Translations under genes and position numbers: made by a program | Source: Candidatus Metalachnospira gallinarum | Lineage (GTDB): Bacteria; Bacillota; Clostridia; Lachnospirales; Anaerotignaceae | DNA length: 64,000 nt | Direction of reading: 5' to 3' | Assembly (NCBI GenBank): GCA_904378045.1 | Contig: CAJFHC010000003.1 | Coordinates: 30,432 to 94,431 of the forward strand | Shown: piece after piece, positions 42,390 to 51,564 of the stretch | Layout of the letters: each line of letters opens with the position of its first letter | Position numbering within the stretch: the first letter of the stretch is position 1 | Notes under the pieces: model-generated | The model's database searches: none | Told to the model about the DNA's origin: nothing | The model's input: the letters and a program-made list of their open reading frames with translations, nothing else

Positions 42390-42848
42390 ATGCCGGCTAT
42401 TCCAATGAATGTAATTTGGCTTATATTGTTTGTTATTTTTGTGATAGCGGAGATAGCGACAGCGGGGCTTGTTTCAATATGGTTTTGCTTTGGAGCGCTG
42501 GCGGCTATGCTTGCCGCTTCCTTTGGGGGATCCTTCGGTATCCAGGCCGGGGTGTTTCTTGTTGTATCAATAATTCTTTTGATATTGACAAAGCCGCTGG
42601 TTAAAAAGCTGCATACTAAGGTTATAGTTACAAACGCGAGGGCAATAATAGGAGAACAGGGGGTTGTTACGGAAACGATAAACGGTATTGAGGGAACAGG
42701 CGCGGTTAAGATACAGGGAAAGATCTGGTCAGCCAGACCGCGTGACGAAAATCAGGTGATCGACGAGGGAAACAAGGTAAAAATCCTGGATATCCAGGGA
42801 GTAAAGGTTATAGTTGAGAAAATAGAAGAAAAGACCGGAGAGGAGTAA
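42390..42848 (+). CDS. NfeD-family membrane protein
   Basis: A 152-residue short NfeD protein: two to three membrane helices in the first 75 residues (NVIWLILFVIFVIAEIATAGLVSIWFCFGALAAML) and a C-terminal OB-fold NfeD domain (IIGEQGVVTETINGIEGTGAVKIQGKIWSARP). It lacks the ClpP-like protease domain of long NfeD. Such proteins pair with SPFH proteins in membrane microdomains, and the next gene is one. The ATG at 42390 has GGAGGTG upstream; the frame extends five codons to an ATG that overlaps this site. Confidence 0.92.
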   Translation: MPAIPMNVIWLILFVIFVIAEIATAGLVSIWFCFGALAAMLAASFGGSFGIQAGVFLVVSIILLILTKPLVKKLHTKVIVTNARAIIGEQGVVTETINGIEGTGAVKIQGKIWSARPRDENQVIDEGNKVKILDIQGVKVIVEKIEEKTGEE

Positions 42849-42854
42849 AACACT

Positions 42855-43748
42855 ATGCTTCCTTTTATTTTAATTATAATACTGATAATCTTGGTTATAT
42901 CAAATATAAAGATAGTTCCACAGGCATACGCCTATATTGTGGAAAGGCTCGGAGCCTACAACGCGACTTGGAGCACAGGGCTTCATTTTAAAATACCCAT
43001 AATCGACAGGGTGGCAAAGAAAATCAGCCTTAAGGAGATCGTGGCCGACTTTCCGCCGCAGCCCGTCATCACAAAGGATAATGTAACAATGCAGATCGAC
43101 ACGGTAATATTTTTGCAGGTAACCGATCCCAAGCTCTATACCTACGGCGTCGACAATCCCATGAGAGCCATCGAAAACCTTACGGCCACAACACTTAGAA
43201 ACATAATCGGAGACCTGGAGCTTGACCAGACGCTTACGTCCAGGGATATAATCAACTCAAAGATGAGGTCTATCCTTGACGAGGCCACCGATGCTTGGGG
43301 AATAAAAATAAACCGAGTGGAGCTTAAAAACATTATGCCTCCAAAGGAGATACAGGACTCTATGGAAAAACAGATGAAGGCCGAGCGAGAAAGACGTGAA
43401 AAGATACTTCAGGCGGAGGGCGAAAAGCGAAGCGCCGTTCTTGTGGCCGAGGGAGAGAAGGAGGCCGCCATACTCAGGGCGGAGGCCGAGAAAGAAGCCG
43501 CGATCAAAAAGGCTGAGGGAGAGGCTGAAGCTATCCTCAAGGTGCAGCAGGCCGAGGCCGAAGCTATCAAAATGCTCAACGCCGCCGGACCCGACGCCGC
43601 CGTTATAGCTATAAAGAGCCTTGAGTCTCTCCAGAAAATAGCGGACGGAAAATCAACAAAGATAATCATACCCTCTGAAATACAGGGCCTTGCCGGGCTT
43701 GCCACATCTTTTAAGGAACTTATTAAAGATGACAAAACAGAAAAATAA
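42855..43748 (+). CDS. SPFH/band 7 protein (stomatin/QmcA-like)
   Basis: A 297-residue membrane-microdomain scaffold. An N-terminal hydrophobic anchor (FILIIILIILVISNI) is followed by the band 7 domain (VPQAYAYIVERLGAYNATWSTGLHFKIPIIDRV, then DNVTMQIDTVIFLQVTDP) and a long Ala/Glu/Lys coiled coil (ERREKILQAEGEKRSAVL onward). It oligomerises around membrane proteins and works with NfeD. It lies six bases after the nfeD stop. Confidence 0.93.
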   Translation: MLPFILIIILIILVISNIKIVPQAYAYIVERLGAYNATWSTGLHFKIPIIDRVAKKISLKEIVADFPPQPVITKDNVTMQIDTVIFLQVTDPKLYTYGVDNPMRAIENLTATTLRNIIGDLELDQTLTSRDIINSKMRSILDEATDAWGIKINRVELKNIMPPKEIQDSMEKQMKAERERREKILQAEGEKRSAVLVAEGEKEAAILRAEAEKEAAIKKAEGEAEAILKVQQAEAEAIKMLNAAGPDAAVIAIKSLESLQKIADGKSTKIIIPSEIQGLAGLATSFKELIKDDKTEK

Positions 43749-43914
43749 TCTTGCAATTTTTAAAAATTTATGTATAATATAACTATAATTGCAAAATGTG
43801 AATCCACTGTGGCAATGTGTATTTTGCATATTGGTTTTTTAAAAAACTAAAATTATTTATGCAAAATAATATACCTTATGGCATGCAATTGAATTTATAA
43901 GAAGGGGGGAACTT

Positions 43915-44412
43915 ATGATGAAAAAACGTATTGTCTCTATGGCGGCTGTGGTTTGCCTTGCCCTTTCGCTGTCGGCCTGCGGAGGCGGCGGAGATACCGC
44001 CGATAATACCGCTCAGGAGACAACCGGGCAGACGGAAACGGCAGAAACGGCTGATACGGCCGAAGGTATGACATTGGAGGATTATTTTAATTCCGATGTT
44101 ATGCAGGCAATGGTAAACGCGGCAAAGGAGCAGTATTCCGAAGAGGGCATAGAGGCTGAAATGTACGCCGAAGGGGACGAACTTCGCTATGTATTTACAA
44201 TGACTGACGTGGAAACAACCGAGGACGAGAGAGCAGTCCTGGCTGAGGCTCTTAAGGCTTCGACGGAAGCAAGCGCCGATTCTTTTATCGACACGGCTAA
44301 GCAGGCTAAGGAAGTAGTAACAAACGACGAGGTTATCGTTGTTGTAACATATATGGACGGAGCAGGAAACGAGCTTTATTCCCAGTCATTCTCATCGGCT
44401 GACGCTGAGTGA
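43915..44412 (+). CDS. Lipoprotein with DUF4854-like domain
   Basis: A 165-residue exported lipoprotein with signal peptide and lipobox LSAC (cysteine near 22), a Gly/Thr/Glu-rich linker and a small C-terminal domain (LEDYFNSDVMQAMVNAAKEQYSEEGIEAEMYAEGDELRYVFTM). The domain matches the clostridial DUF4854 pattern; its function is unknown. GGGGGG lies just upstream of two tandem ATG codons. It has its own terminator and is probably monocistronic. Confidence 0.85.
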   Translation: MMKKRIVSMAAVVCLALSLSACGGGGDTADNTAQETTGQTETAETADTAEGMTLEDYFNSDVMQAMVNAAKEQYSEEGIEAEMYAEGDELRYVFTMTDVETTEDERAVLAEALKASTEASADSFIDTAKQAKEVVTNDEVIVVVTYMDGAGNELYSQSFSSADAE

Positions 44413-44439
44413 CCAAAACCGGATATAAAATGATTTTAC

Positions 44440-44466
44440 GGAGAGCGGAAAACCGCTCTCCTTTTT
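44440..44466 (+). terminator. Terminator after the DUF4854 lipoprotein gene
   Basis: GGAGAGCGG pairs perfectly with CCGCTCTCC around four A and is followed by five T and CTT. The remaining 200 bases to gpsA hold no feature I can support. Confidence 0.95.
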
Positions 44467-44672
44467 CTTATGAGTCCGCGTCATTCGGCACTTTTCCGGC
44501 CGTGTCAAACAAAAAGAGCCCGCCGCCTGAAACACAGGGACAGCAGACTCATTCTGTAGAAAATTTTATTCAAAAAGTTTTATTCAGATAATTATATTTT
44601 AAAAATATTATTCTTCTTTCCGGCAGTGTCCGCCTGTTCAAACGGTCACAAAAGCCACCGGTTGTTATTATT

Positions 44673-45665
44673 TTACGCCTCTGAAATCTTGTCTCTCATC
44701 ATAAGGTCATACACGGCCTTTCTCGGATCTTTTCCGTCAAAAAGCACTCCGTTTATGGCCTCCGTTATAGGCATGCTCACGTTATGCTTTTTCGCCAGCT
44801 TAAGAGCCGCCTGCGCCGTATTTACGCCTTCTACGACCATATGTACTTCCTTAAGCGTCTCATCCAAAGATTTTCCCTGTCCTAAAAGTATGCCGGCTCT
44901 CCTGTTTCTGGAATGCATACTCGTGCATGTAACAATAAGATCGCCTATGCCCGAAAGTCCGAAAAACGTGTTCTCCTGGCCGCCCATCGCTACTCCGAGC
45001 CTTTTTATCTCAGCCATTCCCCTTGTCATAAGCGCGGCCTTGGTGTTGTCGCCGTAGCCGAGGCCGTCTGACATTCCGGCGGCGAGGGCGATTATATTTT
45101 TCATGGCCGCCCCGATCTCCACGCCGATCACGTCCGTGTTTGTGTAAAGCCTGAATACGGGATTGCTGAACTCGTGCTGTATCATTTTGGCCAGCTCCTC
45201 GTTTTCGGACGCTATGACCGCGGCCGTCGGTATTCCTCTTCCAACCTCTTCCGCATGGCTGGGGCCGGAGAGCACCGCTACATCACATTCCGGCGCGCAC
45301 TCCTTTATTACCTCGGCAAGGGTCTTAAGGCTTCCGTCCTCCAGCCCCTTTGCCACGTTTACTATTATCTGTTCCTTCTTGAAGTAAGGAGCGAATTTCT
45401 CCATATTTACCCTGACGAACTTGGAAGGCACAGCGGCAATGATGATCTCCGCGTCCCTTACAGCCTCTTCCGGCGATGTGACTATCTTTATCTCTTTTCT
45501 TATCGGCACCCCGGGAAGAAATTCCTTGTGCTCCCCGTCCTCGCGTATCCTTCTCGCCTCTTCCTCCTGCCACGACCATACGGTCACGTCATGGCCGTAT
45601 TTATCAAGCATTACCGCGAGGGCCGTGCCCCAGCTGCCGCTTCCTATGACGGATATTTTTTTCAT
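44673..45665 (-). CDS. gpsA: Glycerol-3-phosphate dehydrogenase [NAD(P)+]
   Basis: Reduces dihydroxyacetone phosphate to sn-glycerol-3-phosphate, the backbone for phospholipids. The 330-residue protein has the nucleotide motif GSGSWGTALA (residues 7-16), the conserved catalytic lysine region NVAKGLE, LSGPSHAEEVGRGIPTAAV, and EIGAAMKNIIALAAGMSDGLGYGDN. It starts three bases after plsY, so both enzymes of the first acylation branch are coexpressed. Confidence 0.97.
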   Translation of the reverse strand: MKKISVIGSGSWGTALAVMLDKYGHDVTVWSWQEEEARRIREDGEHKEFLPGVPIRKEIKIVTSPEEAVRDAEIIIAAVPSKFVRVNMEKFAPYFKKEQIIVNVAKGLEDGSLKTLAEVIKECAPECDVAVLSGPSHAEEVGRGIPTAAVIASENEELAKMIQHEFSNPVFRLYTNTDVIGVEIGAAMKNIIALAAGMSDGLGYGDNTKAALMTRGMAEIKRLGVAMGGQENTFFGLSGIGDLIVTCTSMHSRNRRAGILLGQGKSLDETLKEVHMVVEGVNTAQAALKLAKKHNVSMPITEAINGVLFDGKDPRKAVYDLMMRDKISEA

Positions 45666-45668
45666 AAC

Positions 45669-46286
45669 CTACATCTCCTTCTTTTTGGGCTTCAGCTTTC
45701 CTATTATGTCAAATCTGCTTTCAGTTCCGGATATAAGCCTTTTGATATTCTGTCTGTGCTTTATGAACGCCAGTACGGCCAGCGCCGATGTAAGCGCCAC
45801 GACCTCCGATGGATAACCGCTTATGTAAAGCGTCACCGGTATGAGTACGGAGAGCGACAGCGACGCTATGGACACATATCCGCTCAGCAGTATAAGTATG
45901 GCTATTATGTATACGATAAGCGCCGGAAAAGGGAATGCCCCCAGCATCATTCCGAGCATGGCCGCTATGCCCTTTCCGCCCTTGAATCCGTGGAAAAACG
46001 GGAAATCATGTCCCAGTATCGCTCCGGCGGAACCGTAAAATCCGGCTACGACCGGATCCTGCTTAAATATGAAAAAGCATATATAAAAGGCCGCCGCTGA
46101 CTTTAAAACGTCGCAGAAAAACGTAAACAGCCCCTTCTTTATACCGAGGACTCGAACCGTGTTGGTCGTTCCAAGGTTTCCGCTTCCTTTTTTGCTTATA
46201 TCGACATGGTTGGCCTTTCCCATAAAATAGGCGGTCTGTATACAGCCTAAGAAATAGCCGATGACAAGACATATAATTCTGAACAT
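45669..46286 (-). CDS. plsY: Glycerol-3-phosphate acyltransferase PlsY
   Basis: An integral membrane enzyme that transfers the acyl group from acyl-phosphate to glycerol-3-phosphate. The 205-residue protein has the three PlsY motifs: DISKKGSGNLGTTNTVRVLG, GHDFPFFHGFKGGKGIA and the late KHRQNIKRLISGTE, within five to six hydrophobic segments. It lies between der and gpsA with gaps of one and three bases. Confidence 0.96.
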   Translation of the reverse strand: MFRIICLVIGYFLGCIQTAYFMGKANHVDISKKGSGNLGTTNTVRVLGIKKGLFTFFCDVLKSAAAFYICFFIFKQDPVVAGFYGSAGAILGHDFPFFHGFKGGKGIAAMLGMMLGAFPFPALIVYIIAILILLSGYVSIASLSLSVLIPVTLYISGYPSEVVALTSALAVLAFIKHRQNIKRLISGTESRFDIIGKLKPKKKEM

Positions 46287-46287
46287 A

Positions 46288-47613
46288 TCAATCCTTATCT
46301 CCCTTTTGTCTCACAACGAAATGTATGGGCGTTCCCTTGAAGCCAAAGTTCTGCCTGAGCTGGTTCTCGATATATCTTCTGTAGGAGAAATGCATAAGCT
46401 CCCTGTCGTTGACGAATATAACGAATGTCGGAGGCTTTACTCCCACCTGCGTCATATAATATATTTTAAGCTGTCTTCCCTTCTCGGCCGGCGGCTGCTG
46501 CATGGCCATCGCCTCCACGAGCACGTCGTTGAGCACTCCTGTCGAAACTCTGAGGCAGTTGTTTGCGTATACCTCCTTTACGGTATCCAGCATCTTTATT
46601 ACCCTCTGGCCGGTGAGCGCTGATATGAACACTCTGGGAGCATAGGACATATAGGCAAGATCCGTGGCGATGTCCTTGAGAAACTTGTTCATGGTCTTGT
46701 CGTCCTTTTCGATGGCGTCCCATTTATTTACGGCGATGATCGCGGCCTTGCCCCTCTCATGGGCGATTCCCGCTATCTTCGCGTCCTGATCCGTTATGCC
46801 CTCCTGGGCGTCGATGACAAGCACGGCCACGTCGCATCTTTCCACGGCGGCCACCGCTCTGATTATGCTGTATTTTTCTATGTCCTCTTTGATCTTTGAC
46901 TTCCTTCTCATTCCCGCCGTGTCGATGAGCACATATTTCTGGCCGTCAAGCTCAAAGGGCGTGTCTATTGCGTCCCTTGTCGTTCCCGGTATATTGCTTA
47001 CAATAAGCCTGTCCTCGCCAAGTATCCTGTTTATAAGGGATGATTTGCCGACGTTTGGTTTACCGATAAGAGCGACCTTAATTACGTCCTCGTCCTCGGC
47101 GTTTTCCGCTCCCTCGGGGAAATGGGCGCATACGGCGTCAAGCATATCTCCAAGTCCCAGAGCCTGTCCCGCCGATATTGGATATACCTCGCCTATGCCA
47201 AGGCTGTAAAACTCATATACGTCAAGATTTTCCTTCCGCATATCGTCGACCTTGTTCACGGCAAGCACTACAGGTTTCTTTGTTCTTCTCAAAATATTGG
47301 CCACCTGAGCGTCCGCCTCGGTAACTCCCTGTTTTACGTCCGTAACGAATATTATGACGTCGGCGGTCTCTATGGCTATCTGCGCCTGGGTGAGTATCTG
47401 CCTGAGAATTATATCCTCCGCTCCGGGCTCCATTCCTCCTGTGTCTATAAGCGTAAATTTGTAGTTAAGCCAGTCCACGTCGGCGTATATCCTGTCTCTT
47501 GTAACGCCGGGCGTATCCTGCACTATGGAAATTCTCTCGCCGGCAAGCCTGTTAAAAAGCGTCGATTTTCCGACATTGGGTCTGCCCACGACTGCAACTA
47601 TGGGTCTGCTCAT
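46288..47613 (-). CDS. der: Ribosome-assembly GTPase Der (EngA)
   Basis: A double-GTPase needed for 50S subunit maturation. The 441-residue protein has two G domains, each with its own P-loop (GRPNVGKST near 8 and GKPNVGKSS near 184), DTPG/DTAG switch motifs and NKVD/NKWD specificity motifs, and the C-terminal KH-like domain ([25 protein letters not shown]). It is followed by plsY-gpsA, a conserved clostridial order, and preceded by the PDZ/radical-SAM gene. Confidence 0.97.
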   Translation of the reverse strand: MSRPIVAVVGRPNVGKSTLFNRLAGERISIVQDTPGVTRDRIYADVDWLNYKFTLIDTGGMEPGAEDIILRQILTQAQIAIETADVIIFVTDVKQGVTEADAQVANILRRTKKPVVLAVNKVDDMRKENLDVYEFYSLGIGEVYPISAGQALGLGDMLDAVCAHFPEGAENAEDEDVIKVALIGKPNVGKSSLINRILGEDRLIVSNIPGTTRDAIDTPFELDGQKYVLIDTAGMRRKSKIKEDIEKYSIIRAVAAVERCDVAVLVIDAQEGITDQDAKIAGIAHERGKAAIIAVNKWDAIEKDDKTMNKFLKDIATDLAYMSYAPRVFISALTGQRVIKMLDTVKEVYANNCLRVSTGVLNDVLVEAMAMQQPPAEKGRQLKIYYMTQVGVKPPTFVIFVNDRELMHFSYRRYIENQLRQNFGFKGTPIHFVVRQKGDKD

Positions 47614-47630
47614 TTATATATCCTCCGTAT

Positions 47631-48959
47631 TCAATCCTCTAATATTTTATCAACAAGGCTTTTAGCCGAGTTGAGACTTATTTTTATATTGGTTTTAAGC
47701 TCCCTTTCGATGTCCTCCACATAAACGTCGTCAAGGAGCACCGTTTCGCCGTTTCTCAGCAGGCTGTCGGGAAGAATAAGATACTCTCCCAGCTCCCTGC
47801 CCTTAAGCTGCTCTATTATATCCTTTCCGGTAAGCAGTCCGGAAACGGTTATCATTTCTCCGAAAAAGTTGTTTTTTATCCTGTAGAGCCGTATGTCTAT
47901 TTCGGGAAATTTTTTCATCAGCTCGTCGGACACCAACTTCATAAGATCATAGGCCGCGTATCCCGTCGCCAGAGACACGGTCTTTTTTTCGCCGCCGTAT
48001 TCCAGACCGGGAAGTATGTCGTAAAACTCTCCCCTGAAATAGGATATCATTCCAACGCCGTTTTCAAACTGCTGAAAATCCTCATAGCACTCCGGCTCAG
48101 GTATCTCCCTCTCCGCCTTGAGATAGAACTCATCGGCGGCATAGACGATCCTTGTGCCAAACCGCTCAAGATTTTTCCTCTGCCAGCCCTCTATCTGGTC
48201 AATGACGGCGCAGGCGTCCTCCTTCGTGAACGGCTCCTGCTTAAACAATCCTTCCCGGTACTTCGTAAGCCCGACAGGAACGACCGACATACTTCTGGCG
48301 TGAGGGAACAGCGTCGTGATGTCCTCTATTGTCTTATCAAGCTGTTTTCCGTCGTTTATGCCCTTGCAGAGCACCACCTGCAAATGCAGCTCTATGCCGG
48401 AGTCGGCCAGTTTTCTCATTCTCCCCATGATATTTCCCGCCTTATTGTTGTGGAGCATCATTTTCCTCAGCTCCGGGTCGGTCGTATGGACGGAAATATT
48501 TATGGGCGAAAGGTGGTAGTATATTATTCTCTCGATGTCCTTGTCCTTCATGTTTGTCAAAGTGACGTAATTACCCTGCAAAAACGAAAGTCTTGTATCG
48601 TCGTCCTTGAAGTATAGAGTCTTTCTCATACCCTTCGGGAGCTGGTCAATGAAACAGAATATGCATTTGTTGCTGCAGCTTCTGGCGTTGTCCATAAGGC
48701 CGCTCTCAAATACGATGCCCAGATCCTCGTCATAGTCCTTTTCTATCTCCGCCTCATAGGGCTCGCCGTTTCCGTCCTTGAGTATGACCTCCAGATACTC
48801 GTCGTTTATCAAATATCTGTAGTCAAACACGTCAAGCACTTCCTTGCCGTTTATGGAAACAAGGACATCTCCGGGCTCTATGCCGATTTCATCGGCTATG
48901 CTTCCCGGCTCCACGCTTATTATAACATTTTCTTTGTTGTTTACGCTGATATTTTCCAA
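47631..48959 (-). CDS. PDZ/radical-SAM DUF512 protein
   Basis: A 442-residue protein with an N-terminal PDZ-like domain (IISVEPGSIADEIGIEPGDVLVSINGKEV), a radical-SAM-type cysteine motif CSNKCIFCF (near 94-102) in an otherwise degenerate barrel, and the C-terminal DUF512 domain. Radical-SAM chemistry is expected, but no substrate is known. It starts at a TTG five bases after GAGGTAA. It is cotranscribed with der, a conserved neighbourhood that suggests a link to ribosome or tRNA biology; that link is inference. Confidence 0.9.
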   Translation of the reverse strand: MENISVNNKENVIISVEPGSIADEIGIEPGDVLVSINGKEVLDVFDYRYLINDEYLEVILKDGNGEPYEAEIEKDYDEDLGIVFESGLMDNARSCSNKCIFCFIDQLPKGMRKTLYFKDDDTRLSFLQGNYVTLTNMKDKDIERIIYYHLSPINISVHTTDPELRKMMLHNNKAGNIMGRMRKLADSGIELHLQVVLCKGINDGKQLDKTIEDITTLFPHARSMSVVPVGLTKYREGLFKQEPFTKEDACAVIDQIEGWQRKNLERFGTRIVYAADEFYLKAEREIPEPECYEDFQQFENGVGMISYFRGEFYDILPGLEYGGEKKTVSLATGYAAYDLMKLVSDELMKKFPEIDIRLYRIKNNFFGEMITVSGLLTGKDIIEQLKGRELGEYLILPDSLLRNGETVLLDDVYVEDIERELKTNIKISLNSAKSLVDKILED

Positions 48960-48968
48960 AAAATTACC

Positions 48969-49781
48969 TCATTTCAAAAAAAGGAAGGCGCCCATCGTGC
49001 CTCTGGCCTCTCCCATTACACGGTGGGAATAAAACACGTCCGGCCTGCACATGGTGCATATACCGCCAACCTCTATGTTTTCGGCCTTTACTCCGGCTCT
49101 TTCAAGCATTTCCCGGTTTATTCCCCAAAGGTCGATCTTATATTTGCCCTTTACGTTCTCGTCATCCCTTATATATTTATCGGCGAAATCAAAGTTTCCC
49201 CTGAATATGTCAACGACCGGCCTGTCCACCTGAAAGCAGCAAGGACCTATGGAAGGGCCTATGGCTGCGGCAACGTCCTTTGGATCCGTCCCGTATTCGG
49301 CGTTCATTCTCCTGAGCATTTCAACGGCCATTTTATCCGCCGTTCCTCTCCATCCGGAATGAGCCATACCGATGGCTTTATTTTTTGCGTCAACGAAGTA
49401 GAGCGGCACACAGTCGGCATGGAATGTCACAAGGGTCACTCCCCTCTCGTTGGTTATAAGCCCGTCGGCCTCTATCCTTTCCATATCGTCTCGAAAGCCC
49501 ATTCCCCTGAGTTCTTTGCCAGCCTTCACTATTTTTGTGGAATGTACCTGCCTGAGGGTGACGCAGTTTTCTTTCTCCGTACCTATGGCCGAACATATTA
49601 TATCAAAATTCCTGTCTACGTTTTCCTTTTTGTCTCCCCTTGAGAATCCGAGATTGAGGGAAGCCAGATGTCCTTCGCTTACCCCTCCCAGCCTTGTGGT
49701 GAAACAGTGTCCAACGATTCCCGTTTTCTCAAGGCCCTCAAAAACGTAATATTCCAGTTCTCCCTTTTTTATCAGTTCCAT
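48969..49781 (-). CDS. pgeF: Purine nucleoside phosphorylase/laccase-domain protein PgeF (YfiH)
   Basis: A 270-residue multicopper-oxidase-fold protein of the DUF152/YfiH family; members release purine bases from adenosine or edit peptidoglycan precursors. The metal-binding motifs are intact: TLRQVHST, THHADCVP-type TFHADCVPLYF, AHSGWRGTADKM and CMCRPD-type CTMCRPDVFYSHR. The ATG at 49781 has GGAGGT upstream. It overlaps the yraN stop by ten bases. Confidence 0.92.
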   Translation of the reverse strand: MELIKKGELEYYVFEGLEKTGIVGHCFTTRLGGVSEGHLASLNLGFSRGDKKENVDRNFDIICSAIGTEKENCVTLRQVHSTKIVKAGKELRGMGFRDDMERIEADGLITNERGVTLVTFHADCVPLYFVDAKNKAIGMAHSGWRGTADKMAVEMLRRMNAEYGTDPKDVAAAIGPSIGPCCFQVDRPVVDIFRGNFDFADKYIRDDENVKGKYKIDLWGINREMLERAGVKAENIEVGGICTMCRPDVFYSHRVMGEARGTMGAFLFLK

Positions 49782-50146
49782 CGGAAGGACCTCCATTCAA
49801 AAGCGTTTTCTATATATCTTATGTATTTTCTTCCGTTCCTGTCCATTATCTCCGCCACGTCAAAACGTATATTGTCGTTCCCCGTCTCGGATATGTATTT
49901 CATGGCGGTCTTTATTATTCTTTCCTGCTTTTTTTCGGTAACAGCCTCTGAAGGGTAGCCGCTTACGTCGCTTCCCCTGTATTTTACCTCTACAAATACG
50001 GTCGTGTCTCTGTCAAGGGCGATAATATCTATCTCGCCGCCTCTGGCGGCGTAATTTCTTTCCAAAATGACAAAGCCCTTATTTTTCTCTATCCATCCTG
50101 CCGCTGCTTCCTCGGCTGCGTTTCCTACTGCTTTTTTGTTTTTCAT
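49772..50146 (-). CDS. YraN/UPF0102 family endonuclease-like protein
   Basis: A 124-residue protein of the restriction-endonuclease-like fold; the family role is uncertain, possibly in DNA recombination or repair. The core catalytic pattern is visible: the conserved ILERNYAARGGEIDIIALD with Glu and Asp, and VFVEVKYR with the E-x-K motif. It is sandwiched between rnhB (four-base overlap) and pgeF, a very common neighbourhood in bacteria. Confidence 0.92.
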   Translation of the reverse strand: MKNKKAVGNAAEEAAAGWIEKNKGFVILERNYAARGGEIDIIALDRDTTVFVEVKYRGSDVSGYPSEAVTEKKQERIIKTAMKYISETGNDNIRFDVAEIMDRNGRKYIRYIENAFEWRSFRWN

Positions 50147-50907
50147 AGCTCAACGAAATTTTTTATAAATGTTTTTCTGTGTATTGGGCAGGGGCCGAGC
50201 CTTTTGAGCGCCTCTATATGCTCCGCCGAACCGTAGCCCTTGTTTTTCTCAAAGCCGTATCCGGGGTAAAGCTCTCCGTAAATATCCATCATAGCGTCCC
50301 TTTCCACCTTAGCTATTATGCTTGCCGCTCCGATGGACACGCTTTTGGCGTCGCCATGTATTATCCCTCTCTGGGGCACGGCAATATCGGGTATTGTGAC
50401 AGCGTCGGCCAGCACAAAATCCGGTTCAGGATCAAGGGCGGCTATGGCTTTTCTCATGGCTCTGTATGTGGCCTGAAGTATGTTTATCTCGTCTATCTCC
50501 TCGGGCGAGGCGCTGCCGAAAGCAAATGAAACGGCCTTTTCCTTTATTACCGCCGAAAGAGCCTCCCTCTTTGCCGGGGACAGCTTTTTGGAGTCATTTA
50601 TACCCTCTATGACGCAGTTCTCGGGCAAAATGACGGCGGCTGTCATTACCGGGCCCGCCAAAGGACCTCTGCCGACCTCATCTATGCCGGCGATGAGGCG
50701 AAAGCCCTTCTCCCTGAGTCCTTTCTCAAAAGCCGATATTTCCGCCAGTCTCTCAAGCTCCGCCAGATGGGCGGCGTATTTTTTTTCGTATCTTTCCACC
50801 AGCTTCACGACTCCGCTTCTTTCGTCGTCCTTAAAGGCGGCCGCCGTCTTCGGTATGTCGTCCACCGGCGTTTTTTCAAATATTTCTTTTATTTCATTTA
50901 TTTTCAT
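50143..50907 (-). CDS. rnhB: Ribonuclease HII
   Basis: Removes ribonucleotides embedded in DNA and RNA from hybrids. The 254-residue protein has the catalytic motif GIDEVGRGPLAGPVMTAAVIL (Asp-Glu pair), FVLADAVTIPD and the late GDAKSVSIGAASIIAKVERD with the remaining acidic residues. A preceding 70-residue N-terminal extension is common in Firmicutes. The start is ambiguous: the ATG at 50907 is 12 bases from GAGGTG, while a TTG at 50913 is six bases away. Confidence 0.94.
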   Translation of the reverse strand: MKINEIKEIFEKTPVDDIPKTAAAFKDDERSGVVKLVERYEKKYAAHLAELERLAEISAFEKGLREKGFRLIAGIDEVGRGPLAGPVMTAAVILPENCVIEGINDSKKLSPAKREALSAVIKEKAVSFAFGSASPEEIDEINILQATYRAMRKAIAALDPEPDFVLADAVTIPDIAVPQRGIIHGDAKSVSIGAASIIAKVERDAMMDIYGELYPGYGFEKNKGYGSAEHIEALKRLGPCPIHRKTFIKNFVEL

Positions 50908-51005
50908 TGACAAGCATAACACCTCAAATTAATATTATACACAACAAAGCCGTATATATCAATAAAAGTAAGAAAATCCAGAGTATTTGGCAAGGAGTGT
51001 TTTGC

Positions 51006-51500
51006 ATGGATATCAGACCTCTAAGCGATTCCGACGATAAGCTCAAGATAAGCCGGATATATGAGGAAAGCTGGAAGCACGCCTATAAGGGCATTGTCCC
51101 CCAGTCCTTTCTTGACTCCATATCCGAGGGCAGATGGGTTCCTCATCTGAGCGACCCGGGCATAAGCGTTCTCGTTATGACCGAAGGCGGCGAATATATC
51201 GGAGTGTCCACGTTCTGCCCGTCAAGATTCAGCCGGTTCCCGGATTATGGGGAGCTTGTTTCTTTGTATCTCCTTCCGGAATATATGGGCAGGGGGATGG
51301 GCTCAGTCCTTCTTGACGCCTCACTTAAGGCTCTGTCAGACGCGGGTTTTAGCAATGTGCTGTTATGGGCGCTTGAGGACAATCTCAGAGCCCGTAAATT
51401 TTATGAAAGATCCGGATTTATCAATAGCGGCGAGACTATTGACGATGAAATAGACGGTAAGCCCCTCCGGGAGCTCGCGTATATAAAGTCCGTGAAATAA
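51006..51500 (+). CDS. GNAT-family N-acetyltransferase
   Basis: A 164-residue acetyl-CoA-dependent acetyltransferase. The fold is clear from IRPLSDSD at the start, the acetyl-CoA loop LLPEYMGRGMGSVLLDASLKAL (about 92-113) and the closing NVLLWALEDNLRARKFYERSGF. The substrate is unknown. The ATG at 51006 follows AAGGAGTG; an upstream 33-codon extension lacks a site. It is convergent with the carboxypeptidase gene. Confidence 0.9.
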   Translation: MDIRPLSDSDDKLKISRIYEESWKHAYKGIVPQSFLDSISEGRWVPHLSDPGISVLVMTEGGEYIGVSTFCPSRFSRFPDYGELVSLYLLPEYMGRGMGSVLLDASLKALSDAGFSNVLLWALEDNLRARKFYERSGFINSGETIDDEIDGKPLRELAYIKSVK

Positions 51501-51526
51501 TCCCGTTTGTTTATTTTAACCGCAAA

Positions 51527-51559
51527 AAAGGGCAGTCCTTTCCGACAGGGCTGTCCTTT
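51527..51559. terminator. Terminator shared by the convergent GNAT and carboxypeptidase genes
   Basis: AAAGGGCAGTCCT pairs over 13 positions with AGGGCTGTCCTTT (two G-U pairs). On the minus strand it is followed by TTTTTTGCGG, so it mainly ends the carboxypeptidase transcript. Confidence 0.85.
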
Positions 51560-51564
51560 CCCAT

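Noticed and set aside
44409..44591. 60-codon plus-strand frame after the DUF4854 gene
   Set aside because: It spans the strong terminator at 44440-44466 and has no ribosome site.
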